Of a stretch of 7,822 nucleotides of DNA, positions 1-6,690 are shown one piece after another. The notes below the pieces were generated by a model. It was not told the DNA's origin. It saw only the letters and a program-made list of their open reading frames with translations, and ran no database searches. Numbering within the stretch: position 1 is the first letter of the stretch; each line of letters begins with the position of its first letter. The translations under genes and the position numbers were made by a program. The DNA is from JBFHES01 sp041584015 (GTDB lineage Bacteria; Bacteroidota; Bacteroidia; Bacteroidales; M50B96), in NCBI GenBank assembly GCA_041584015.1, contig JBFHES010000216.1, forward strand, positions 1 to 7,822, given 5' to 3'.

Positions 1-1754
1 CTATTTGCCAGGCTTACACCAGAGTTTAAATCAATCGGATATTGAAAGTAATCCTTATAGAACGCTTCCGCCGATAAAATAACAGATTCGGAGAAACTAT
101 ATTCAAAACCTGCGTTATAATGATCAACACCAATAAAAGAAGCGCTGGCCTCATTAACCAATGCCCCACTATTATCCCTGTATCCCAAAGTAGTATAGGC
201 AGGTTGCTGATAATAACGTCCCAAACCAGCATTAAACACAGCCTTTTCGGTTATTGAATAGGACAACGAAAATCGGGGTGATAACTGATTGAATGGATTT
301 GCCATATCATCATTATAACTATTGGCATCAGCTCGTATACCAAGCGATAGCAGTAAACGATTGTCCAAAATACGCTTTGAAGCTTGTCCCGAGAAGCCAT
401 ACTTAGCAACGTTTAGATCTGTGGTATACTGAAAATTAGTTAACTCACCATTTAAGTAGACCTGCTGAGCGGTTCTGTTATAATACTTGGCCGATTCAGC
501 ATTGGCACTAAAGTTATACTTCACTCCCTTGTCGCGTAAGGTGAATTCGTAACGAAATTTATTTTCCTGCTCCGTAGAGTGATAGTCGAAACTACGTGCC
601 AGACTTTCATTATTATCAGGATATTTATAAAACTCATTGTTCAGCATATTTCGACTTAATACAACAGTATGGTATCCTTTATCAAAGAAATGTTTGTACA
701 CACCTCCAATGGTATAGCTCCATTGATTGTTCACCGGAATCTGACTTAAAATATATTCTTGAGATGGCTCAGGATCATCGATACCGGTATTCAATGCAAA
801 ATTATCAAGCGAACCTAAGCTGATAATCGTCAATGTGTTTCTGGGATTAATATTGGTTTTAAGTTTTAACTGATAGTCATTAAAGGTAGGTAGAAAAGGC
901 AATCCAATAGCCGAGAATAAAAACTGAAGATACGAACGACGTACCGAAAAAATATAACTTGTTTTGTCACCTATCGGTCCGTCAATGGTTAAGGCGGCCT
1001 CGCTTGCCCCTAAGGCGGCCTGCAGGTTTGTTTTGTCTTTGCTTCCCTCCTTCTGGCGAAAATCCAAAACGCCGCTTAAGGCATTGTACTTATTTGCAGG
1101 AAACGAACCGGAATAAAAATCGACCGTTTGGATAAAATCAGCATTTATAATTCCAACAGGCCCACCAGAAGCTCCCTGAGTTGAAAAATGATTTAACACC
1201 GGAATCTCAACACCATCAAGAAAAAAGCGATTTTCGCTAGGACCACCTCCACGTATAATAACATCATTACGAAAAGCCGGTGTAGAGCCAACACCCGGGA
1301 ATGACTGAATTACTCTGGAGATATCTCGGTTACTTCCCGGATTACTCTCTATTTCTTTTACACCAATGCTTTGCATTGACAAAGGAGCTTCCTGCTTTTT
1401 CTCAAAAGGATTAACAGAAACAACTACCTCGCCCAGTTGCTGTTCTGCAGGTTCAAGATTTACCTCAACAAACGGTACATTATTATTACTGATAAGTACA
1501 TCGCTTGTTAGTTTGGTTTTATATCCAATAAAGGAAACCTGCAACTTAATAAAACCAGGTTCCAAACCTGTGATAATAAACACGCCATCAAAATCGGTGG
1601 TTGTGCCAATTGATGAACCAGCAACCACAACATTGGCAAAAGCGACGGCCTCGTTGTTACTCACATCGGTAACGCGACCTTTAATTGACCCTTCTTGTGC
1701 AATTGAGAGCTGCGAGAACAAAATAAATATAAATAGTGAAATATATGACTTCAT
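1..1754 (-). CDS. TonB-dependent outer-membrane receptor, C-terminus cut off by the window edge
   Basis: Outer-membrane active-transport receptor energised by TonB-ExbB-ExbD; the ligand is unknown. I translated it by hand from the ATG at 1754: the frame stays open for 584 codons to position 1, with no internal stop or frameshift. Residues 1-20 form a signal peptide ending SIAQ. Residues 22-105 match the carboxypeptidase-regulatory-like beta-sandwich found at the N-terminus of many Bacteroidota receptors (GRVTD at 26-30, TTDFDGVF at 52-59, SFIGYKT at 74-80). A TonB-box-like LGEVVVS (107-113) precedes the plug, which carries SFPGVG (151-156) and RGGGPSENRFFLDGVEIP (168-185). From about residue 235 the alternating aromatic strands of a beta barrel begin. 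Receptors of this layout are commonly 700-900 residues, so perhaps a quarter is missing. It lacks the typical SusC features, and no SusD follows in view. It starts 26 bp after the lipoprotein gene, so the two are probably one operon. Confidence 0.93.
   Translation of the reverse strand, partial: MKSYISLFIFILFSQLSIAQEGSIKGRVTDVSNNEAVAFANVVVAGSSIGTTTDFDGVFIITGLEPGFIKLQVSFIGYKTKLTSDVLISNNNVPFVEVNLEPAEQQLGEVVVSVNPFEKKQEAPLSMQSIGVKEIESNPGSNRDISRVIQSFPGVGSTPAFRNDVIIRGGGPSENRFFLDGVEIPVLNHFSTQGASGGPVGIINADFIQTVDFYSGSFPANKYNALSGVLDFRQKEGSKDKTNLQAALGASEAALTIDGPIGDKTSYIFSVRRSYLQFLFSAIGLPFLPTFNDYQLKLKTNINPRNTLTIISLGSLDNFALNTGIDDPEPSQEYILSQIPVNNQWSYTIGGVYKHFFDKGYHTVVLSRNMLNNEFYKYPDNNESLARSFDYHSTEQENKFRYEFTLRDKGVKYNFSANAESAKYYNRTAQQVYLNGELTNFQYTTDLNVAKYGFSGQASKRILDNRLLLSLGIRADANSYNDDMANPFNQLSPRFSLSYSITEKAVFNAGLGRYYQQPAYTTLGYRDNSGALVNEASASFIGVDHYNAGFEYSFSESVILSAEAFYKDYFQYPIDLNSGVSLAN
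990..1021. repeat. 11-bp direct repeat inside the receptor gene
   Basis: TAAGGCGGCCT occurs at 990-1000 and again at 1011-1021, 21 bp apart and therefore in frame. On the coding strand each copy encodes Ala-Ala-Leu within AALGASEAAL, near the start of the barrel. It is more GC-rich than its surroundings. It may be a trace of a local 21-bp duplication that has since diverged between the copies, or simple codon coincidence. Confidence 0.5.
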
Positions 1755-1780
1755 AACTATAATGCTAAATGTAAAATTTG

Positions 1781-2518
1781 CTAGTGTTTAATTTCTACAA
1801 CAACAGACTTAAATATATCTTTTGCTGATGTTAAGGAACCAATGTTTGTATAAAGCTTGCCGGTTTCGCCTTTAGGGTCGCCATGACCAATTGGATTGAG
1901 ATAAAATACGGTATCCTCGGCATTTACCTCAACAGCATAAACAATTGAAGGCTGCGCAGAATGAATGTAAGCAGCGTTTTCCGGGTATTTACTATTCGTC
2001 CAGAATTTGTTCCAATCCCAGGCTTGATTAACCTCCATTAAAATTCGATACTTTTTTTGCCCTTTACGAACCTGACTCTCCAACCTAAAATCCGATTTGG
2101 GAGTTGCCCCTGAATATGCATCAATAAATGGGTGCTCTTTTGATGGCACCATGGCTACTCCGTCAATCAAACCTTTCTTGTGAGTCCAGTATGGTAATGC
2201 AGCTGGTTGATGAGAAGCACCTTTCTGACGTTTCCAAATTGTATCCCCTATCATTTCATTATCAAAAATACCACTTGCGTAATTCTCCGTTATGAAAATA
2301 GTCTTTAGATACTGTCCCTCTAAATCCTCCATCCAGATGGCATAGGTAGGATGATTGAATCCTTCGCCATTGGTAAGGCTTAGTATCAATCCTTCACCAT
2401 CACTAATTTTACTGGCATCTTTGTAAACGATAAGCTCACCGGATGTTTCCACACTTTTGCATCCGAAAACGGAAACCAACAGAGTGATTATTGTTATTGT
2501 TATGTACTTTGATTTCAT
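1781..2518 (-). CDS. DUF2271-like lipoprotein, partner of the TonB-dependent receptor
   Basis: A 245-residue predicted lipoprotein of unknown biochemical role. The N-terminus has a short basic stretch, a hydrophobic segment and Cys20 in VFGC, an acceptable but imperfect lipobox because of Phe at -2. The body resembles the DUF2271 family as I recall it: YAIWMED (59-65) followed by GQYLKTIFI, matching the family's AVWIED-dG-vrTL pattern; LPYWTHKKG (108-116); DAYSGATP (133-140); and a terminal beta strand VVVEI. A Trp/Asn-rich stretch, EVNQAWDWNKFW (162-173), follows the central part. DUF2271 proteins are exported, and some occur near iron- or redox-related envelope genes. Here the only partner in view is the receptor, 26 bp downstream on the same strand, which suggests a periplasmic or surface accessory to uptake. 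The ATG at 2518 is chosen because it leads straight into the signal sequence. The family call is from memory of motifs, not a search. Confidence 0.8.
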   Translation of the reverse strand: MKSKYITITIITLLVSVFGCKSVETSGELIVYKDASKISDGEGLILSLTNGEGFNHPTYAIWMEDLEGQYLKTIFITENYASGIFDNEMIGDTIWKRQKGASHQPAALPYWTHKKGLIDGVAMVPSKEHPFIDAYSGATPKSDFRLESQVRKGQKKYRILMEVNQAWDWNKFWTNSKYPENAAYIHSAQPSIVYAVEVNAEDTVFYLNPIGHGDPKGETGKLYTNIGSLTSAKDIFKSVVVEIKH

Positions 2519-2748
2519 AAGCTACATTTTGTAATTAGTGATTAAACTATGAAAGCTCTATTTTGTTCAACTAATAATCAAATATTTTAAACAATACTTT
2601 CAAGACTTCACTAAGATAATAAATAAGCACCAAAGACATGCACTAGCTTGCAGTGGTTTAAGATTAGATTTATTAGTGCCATGAATTACTATTAATCGCA
2701 ACAATTTATGTGCTTAGCCGTTAGCATTCTTTTAAAAGCAATACAACA
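2519..2748. promoter_or_regulatory. Divergent intergenic region between the receptor operon and the ABC operon
   Basis: This 230-bp AT-rich gap separates two divergently transcribed units, so it should hold the promoters of both. I found no exact TAnnTTTG element on either strand. The nearest plus-strand match is TAGATTTA (2665-2672, last base wrong) with a TTG at 2648-2650, only 14 bp upstream. On the minus strand TAGTTTAA (2542-2549) has two mismatches. A 6-bp inverted repeat (GCACTA at 2640-2645, TAGTGC at 2674-2679) lies mid-gap but is short enough to be chance. No small ORF or RNA gene is evident. Confidence 0.5.
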
Positions 2749-3696
2749 TTGATAAGGGCATTGATTATTATTAGAATGAAACAAACACTTCGTGCGCTGC
2801 GGGACATCGGAGTATTACGATTACTATTTCTTCTAGTCATAGCAACATTCCTAGGGTACATGTTGTTTTTGGCTTCATCTCAGAAACCACATGCTTACTA
2901 TGTTAGTGCTGCCTTACTAATCATCCTATCAATGATTCAATTGAACCGAAAGGACAAGCTTTTCATAAAAACTCATTTCATAAGTTTCAAAGTTGTAGCA
3001 TTTACAGAGTACCTGACATTAGCTCTTTTTCTCCTAATTTTGCTTATATTCAATGCCATGTGGTTAGCAGCTGTTTCTATTATTGCAGGTATTCTTGTAA
3101 TTATCCAGTTGAATAAGCTGCCAAAGCAAACCAATCTGAATAGCAAATTACAAGGCTTGATTCCCAACGAACTTTACGAATGGAAGGCCGGTATCCGAAA
3201 AACTATGTACTTTCTGGTTCCTGTCTGGATCATTGGTCTCGCAACTTCATTCTTTGTAGGTAGTGTACCATTGGTAATTTTCATAACAGGAATAGCCGTT
3301 TCAGCCTTTTATGAAAAAGGTGAACCCTACCAAATGATAATTGCAGTGGAAAAAAGCTCTGCTAATTTTTTAGCCAGCAAGCTCTATTATCAAACAAAAC
3401 TCTTTTCCATAATTGCACTGCCATTAATCATTCTGTATTTTTATTTTCATATTGACCTTTGGTATATTCCCGTAGCCGAATATCTTATTTTCATCCTATT
3501 GCACGCTTACCTAATCCTTACTAAATATGCGTTTTACGAAACCAACGAAAAATCAGCTGCCGCCCGTGTTTATGGGACCATAGGCTTTCTTGGAACAATC
3601 ATCCCCATCTTTATGCCGTTGGTGTTAGTGCTCGCGGTGCGATTTTATTTTAAGTCAATCGATAAACTAAATTATTACTTAGATGATTTCAATTAA
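2749..3696 (+). CDS. ABC transporter membrane subunit (multi-pass permease)
   Basis: Membrane-spanning half of an ABC transporter, inferred from the downstream ATPase gene and its own hydrophobicity; the substrate is unknown. With the TTG start at 2749 it has 315 residues. About nine hydrophobic segments can be seen, near residues 23-42, 50-65, 87-102, 104-121, 153-171, 173-188, 216-234, 239-262 and 277-298. A loop with EWKAGIRK (144-151) sits between the fourth and fifth segments. The start is uncertain: no upstream in-frame ATG exists because TAG at 2722 closes the frame. The choices are TTG 2749, TTG 2761 and ATG 2776. I prefer 2749 because it supplies a basic amphipathic N-terminal helix (IRALIIIRMKQTLRALR) before the first membrane segment, but the ATG would give 306 residues and is possible. 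The last 14 bp overlap the ATPase gene, indicating translational coupling and a stable pair. Confidence 0.85.
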   Translation: MIRALIIIRMKQTLRALRDIGVLRLLFLLVIATFLGYMLFLASSQKPHAYYVSAALLIILSMIQLNRKDKLFIKTHFISFKVVAFTEYLTLALFLLILLIFNAMWLAAVSIIAGILVIIQLNKLPKQTNLNSKLQGLIPNELYEWKAGIRKTMYFLVPVWIIGLATSFFVGSVPLVIFITGIAVSAFYEKGEPYQMIIAVEKSSANFLASKLYYQTKLFSIIALPLIILYFYFHIDLWYIPVAEYLIFILLHAYLILTKYAFYETNEKSAAARVYGTIGFLGTIIPIFMPLVLVLAVRFYFKSIDKLNYYLDDFN

Positions 3697-4369
3697 AGAC
3701 CTGAACGTATCGTATAGTAAGAGCAAAAATGTAATTCACTCTCTGAAGCTAAACATGAGCGATGGCCTCATTCATGGAATTGTTGGATTGAATGGCGCAG
3801 GCAAAACCACACTTCTAAATGCAATTTATGGTTTAAAGAAAATTGATTCAGGTGCAATTCACTTTAATGATCATAAGATTTCAAAAAAGGAATGCTCCTA
3901 TCTGGTGACCGAAAATTTCTTTTATGCAAACATTACTGCACGTGAATATTTATCGCTCTTTAAAAATGAGCATTTTAATCTGGAACAATGGAATCAACTC
4001 TTTTCATTGCCGCTGGACCATATCATCGATAGTTTTTCAACTGGTATGAAAAAGAAGTTGGCGCTGCTTGGCATCTTAAAACAAGACAAGGCCATTATGA
4101 TATTGGACGAACCATTTAATGGGCTAGATATTGAGACCTGCCGGATTATGCGCTCCATACTATTAAGGCTAAAAGCAAAAGGCAAGACGATTATCATCAC
4201 ATCTCATATTATTGAAACCTTGACTAATCTATGCGACCACATACATTTTCTGGAAAATGGAAAGATTAGCTACAGTAAAGATAAATCGGAGTTTGAGGCC
4301 TTTGAAAAGGAACTCTTCACCAGCATTGCAAAAAGGAATGATGAATTAATCAATCAACTAACCAAATAG
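3683..4369 (+). CDS. ABC transporter ATP-binding subunit
   Basis: Cytoplasmic ATPase subunit, 228 residues, the normal size for a single nucleotide-binding domain, and presumably paired with the permease it overlaps. Visible motifs are Walker A GLNGAGKT (35-42), the signature SFSTGMKKKL (117-126, STGMK in place of LSGGQ), Walker B IMILDEP with catalytic Glu143, D-loop GLD (147-149) and the switch His175 in ITSH. The Q-loop glutamine seems to be replaced: by spacing to the following ANIT, the Gln position is Thr76, with Glu77 next to it (YLVTEN). The STGMK signature and permease-first gene order are seen in Bacteroidota exporters, so export of a small molecule, lipid or peptide is more likely than import; no substrate-binding protein is nearby. 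The ATG at 3683 lies inside the permease gene, 14 bp before that gene's stop ends. Confidence 0.95.
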   Translation: MISIKDLNVSYSKSKNVIHSLKLNMSDGLIHGIVGLNGAGKTTLLNAIYGLKKIDSGAIHFNDHKISKKECSYLVTENFFYANITAREYLSLFKNEHFNLEQWNQLFSLPLDHIIDSFSTGMKKKLALLGILKQDKAIMILDEPFNGLDIETCRIMRSILLRLKAKGKTIIITSHIIETLTNLCDHIHFLENGKISYSKDKSEFEAFEKELFTSIAKRNDELINQLTK

Positions 4370-4462
4370 CACTTCAGCTGATATTCCTCTTTAGTTTTTC
4401 TCTACTTCCATTAAAAACACAACACCGGCAATTCATAAGTAAGCGTTTGCGTTTTATTCATC

Positions 4463-4470
4463 TATATTTG
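4463..4470 (+). promoter_or_regulatory. Bacteroidota -7 promoter element (TAnnTTTG) of the helicase gene
   Basis: TATATTTG matches the Bacteroidota -7 consensus TAnnTTTG exactly. It lies 39 bp before the ATG at 4510, which would place the transcript start near 4477 and give a leader of about 33 nt. The -33 partner is poor: TTTG at 4446-4449 is only 13 bp upstream, shorter than the usual spacing of about 17-23. The element falls inside the longest possible reading frame of the helicase, and so argues for the shorter start. Confidence 0.5.
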
Positions 4471-4509
4471 CAACCTATAAATATGTTCTATTATAAAACG
4501 CAAGCAAGT

Positions 4510-5652
4510 ATGTCATTCAACTCTTTTGGTCTGGTTCCGCAATTGCTAACCAGCCTTTTCGATCAGCAATTCTCTAAACCATACCCAATTCAGGAACTTG
4601 CCATACCAGCCATTCTGGATAATAAGGATGTATTAGGAATAGCCGAAACAGGGTCGGGTAAAACGGCTGCTTATGCCTTGCCTATTTTACATCAATTACA
4701 AACAAGCCCAACATTAAAAAACCGACACATAAAGGTATTAGTATTGGTGCCAACACGCGAATTAGCAGTACAAGTAGCAGGTGTATTCAAATTATTTGGG
4801 GATGCATTACCCGTGCCTGTAAAAAGCTTAGCTGTTTTTGGAGGAGCTGCCCTTAATCCACAAATGCAAGCCTTGCAAAATGTGGATATTTTAGTAGCAA
4901 CCCCTGGTAGACTTCTTGAGTTAGAAGAGGTAAATGCTGTGCACCTTTCAAGCATAAAGACATTGGTTTTAGATGAAGCTGATAAAATGCTGAATCTAGG
5001 TTTTAAAGCAGAAATGAAAACTATTTTTGGTCATTTGCCAATGATAAGGCAAAACCTGCTTTTCTCAGCCACGCTTAGCGAAGACCTGAGCAACATTAAC
5101 GAGTTCCTGCTAAACAATCCCGTTGTTTGTAAAATAGGCACGGAAAGCAACAACATCAATCTCATCAATCAAATTGCATACGCTGTATCAGAAGAGCGGA
5201 AAGGTCCACTGCTACGTTACCTGATAAAATCTCAAAAGCTTGAGCAAGTTCTTGTTTTCGTTTCATCAATTAAACGTGCCGATAATGTAGCCAACAAGCT
5301 ACGCGCCAATGGAATTGAGGCCTGGCCCATTCACAGCAAAAAAAGTCAGGGAGTGAGAACCGATTTACTCACCAAATTCAAACATGGCAAGTTGCATGTT
5401 TTAGTAACCACCGATTTACTCGCTAGAGGAATTGATATTGAATTTTTACCCGTGGTGGTTAACTACGAATTACCGCGCTCACCAAAGGACTATCTGCACC
5501 GCATTGGAAGAACCGGCCGTGCTGAAAACCCTGGAGAAGCTATCTCACTTATAGCTCCAAGCGAAGAACACCATTTTTGCGTTATTCAGAAAAAGGCAGG
5601 AGTAAAATTAACCCTAAAAGCCACAGAAGAGATTCAGCTTAAAGGTTTCTAG
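4510..5652 (+). CDS. DEAD-box ATP-dependent RNA helicase, RhlE-like
   Basis: ATP-dependent RNA unwinding or remodelling enzyme of 380 residues, cytoplasmic, acting in ribosome assembly or RNA turnover by analogy with the family. All core motifs are present: Q motif (YPIQ, Gln28), motif I AETGSGKT (45-52), Ia PTREL (81-85), Ib TPGR (131-134), II DEAD (155-158), III SAT (186-188), V TTDLLARGID (300-309) and VI HRIGRTGR (330-337). The stretch KSQGVRT between motifs IV and V closely resembles RhlE. It ends shortly after the second RecA domain, with none of the basic C-terminal tail common in RhlE and other DEAD-box proteins. The frame can be extended upstream to a TTG at 4447 or an ATG at 4483. 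I choose ATG 4510 because MSFNSFGL is the usual family start and a promoter element overlaps the upstream extension. It follows the ABC ATPase by 140 bp and appears to be separately transcribed. Confidence 0.95.
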   Translation: MSFNSFGLVPQLLTSLFDQQFSKPYPIQELAIPAILDNKDVLGIAETGSGKTAAYALPILHQLQTSPTLKNRHIKVLVLVPTRELAVQVAGVFKLFGDALPVPVKSLAVFGGAALNPQMQALQNVDILVATPGRLLELEEVNAVHLSSIKTLVLDEADKMLNLGFKAEMKTIFGHLPMIRQNLLFSATLSEDLSNINEFLLNNPVVCKIGTESNNINLINQIAYAVSEERKGPLLRYLIKSQKLEQVLVFVSSIKRADNVANKLRANGIEAWPIHSKKSQGVRTDLLTKFKHGKLHVLVTTDLLARGIDIEFLPVVVNYELPRSPKDYLHRIGRTGRAENPGEAISLIAPSEEHHFCVIQKKAGVKLTLKATEEIQLKGF

Positions 5653-5746
5653 AACTGATGCACCTTAGCTCTATTTACTCGATTCTCAGAGAATAATACT
5701 GGACTAAAGTTCGCGACAATAATTAGCTTAACTAATCAAGCTTTGT

Positions 5747-5754
5747 TATTTTTG
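5747..5754 (+). promoter_or_regulatory. Bacteroidota -7 promoter element (TAnnTTTG) of the toroid gene
   Basis: TATTTTTG is an exact TAnnTTTG match, ending 21 bp before the ATG at 5776. Transcription would begin near 5760, leaving a leader of about 16 nt. No good -33 TTG is present at the usual distance; the closest is TTAG at 5723-5726. The 123-bp gap after the helicase has no convincing terminator: the palindrome ATTCTCAGAGAAT (5682-5694) is short and lacks a T-run. Confidence 0.45.
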
Positions 5755-5775
5755 ATTGCACACAACAGTTAAAAA

Positions 5776-6645
5776 ATGGACACAGCATTATTGCTTAAGA
5801 AGCAAATTGACAGCGGTAAGCAACTATCAGAATCGGAAATTCTGAGGTCACTAAGCCAATCTAAGCTTGTTGCTGAATTACTGCATGATTCTAAGTTAGA
5901 GACATTAGACTTAATGAATCGCTTATGTCAATTAAGCGAGATTCCACACGCACATAAGCTGCCAAAAGTTAAAGAGTGGGTCAACAAACTGGCAAGCCAG
6001 ACTCACTGCGGAAACGGATTTTCTTTTAGCGGAAAAACCGACGATCTGCTTTCATGCTATAATTCCATGATTGTTAGCGTGCTGATAAAAATGGACTACC
6101 CCGACAAAACAAAAATTGAAAGTGGCATTAATTGGATACTCAACTATCAGCTATTTGAACGAGGAATTGATAACCAATGGCCGGGTAAACGTATACTAAA
6201 ATATGGTGGCTGTCTTAAATCAACACCTTGTTATATTGGAATAGTTAAAGCGACAATAGCACTTTCTGATTTCAAGCACCAGCCGTTCTCTGATTACAAT
6301 GAAGCTATAGAAGAAAAGCTAGCAAAGGGTTTAGGGTACATTCTTAATCACGAATTATTTAAACGCCATTCCAATCGGCAAGCCATCACAAAAGACATTC
6401 TAAAAATAGCCTATCCATTTTCCTACAAAACCAACATTGTTGAGTTGCTGCGTCTAATGAAAGCCAACAAACTCCATATGGACAACAGGTGTCTGGCGGC
6501 AAGAAACCTACTCGTTGAAAAAAAGAAAAAGAGTGGCTACTGGCAACAAAACCGTATTTATACCCCAAAGTGCTGGATACCCTTTGACCCCATTAAAGAA
6601 CCGGGGTTGTGGGTAAGTCATGAAATAGAGAAAATTTTATCATAG
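5776..6645 (+). CDS. Uncharacterised alpha/alpha-toroid (prenyltransferase/squalene-cyclase-like fold) protein
   Basis: A 289-residue soluble protein with no signal peptide or membrane segment. Its function is not known. Several stretches follow the helix-repeat pattern of the terpenoid-cyclase/prenyltransferase alpha-alpha toroid fold, in the group of orphan bacterial proteins often labelled prenyltransferase or misleadingly nitrogen fixation protein: CYNSMIVSVLIKMDY then INWILNYQ (94-125), PCYIGIVKATIALSDF (151-166), LGYILNHELFKRH (186-198), YPFSYKTNIVELLRLM (213-228), SGYWQQNRIY (253-262) and a terminal GLWVSHEIEKIL. Seven cysteines are present (51, 78, 94, 146, 152, 239, 266). Cys146 and Cys152 in GGCLKSTPC fall at what I remember as a conserved position, so a metal site is possible but unproven. 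The DxDD and QW motifs of true squalene cyclases are absent, so cyclase activity should not be assumed. It follows the helicase by 123 bp with its own candidate promoter and precedes GH92 by 45 bp. Confidence 0.8.
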   Translation: MDTALLLKKQIDSGKQLSESEILRSLSQSKLVAELLHDSKLETLDLMNRLCQLSEIPHAHKLPKVKEWVNKLASQTHCGNGFSFSGKTDDLLSCYNSMIVSVLIKMDYPDKTKIESGINWILNYQLFERGIDNQWPGKRILKYGGCLKSTPCYIGIVKATIALSDFKHQPFSDYNEAIEEKLAKGLGYILNHELFKRHSNRQAITKDILKIAYPFSYKTNIVELLRLMKANKLHMDNRCLAARNLLVEKKKKSGYWQQNRIYTPKCWIPFDPIKEPGLWVSHEIEKILS

Positions 6646-6690
6646 CTTTAGATCATTAATACTAGAGAACAAATTGAAATTCATTGAACA

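Noticed and set aside
1..1754. Calling the receptor SusC
   Set aside because: The plug motif and apparent size class differ from SusC, and no SusD gene follows in the visible sequence; the upstream partner is a DUF2271-like lipoprotein instead.
1366..1791. Plus-strand open frame of 141 codons opposite the receptor
   Set aside because: It lies antisense to the well-supported signal peptide, regulatory-like domain and plug of the receptor, and its product is a low-complexity Ser/Thr-rich sequence with no recognisable domain.
2542..2570. Minus-strand promoter for the lipoprotein gene (TTG, 18-bp spacer, TAGTTTAA)
   Set aside because: The spacing and location are good, but the -7 element has two mismatches to TAnnTTTG, too weak in AT-rich DNA.
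4375..4409. CAGCTG followed by a pyrimidine-rich stretch after the ABC ATPase as a terminator
   Set aside because: There is no real hairpin before the pyrimidines; the six-base palindrome cannot form a stable stem.
5682..5694. Palindrome ATTCTCAGAGAAT after the helicase as a terminator
   Set aside because: The stem is only five or six base pairs, AT-rich, and is not followed by a run of T.
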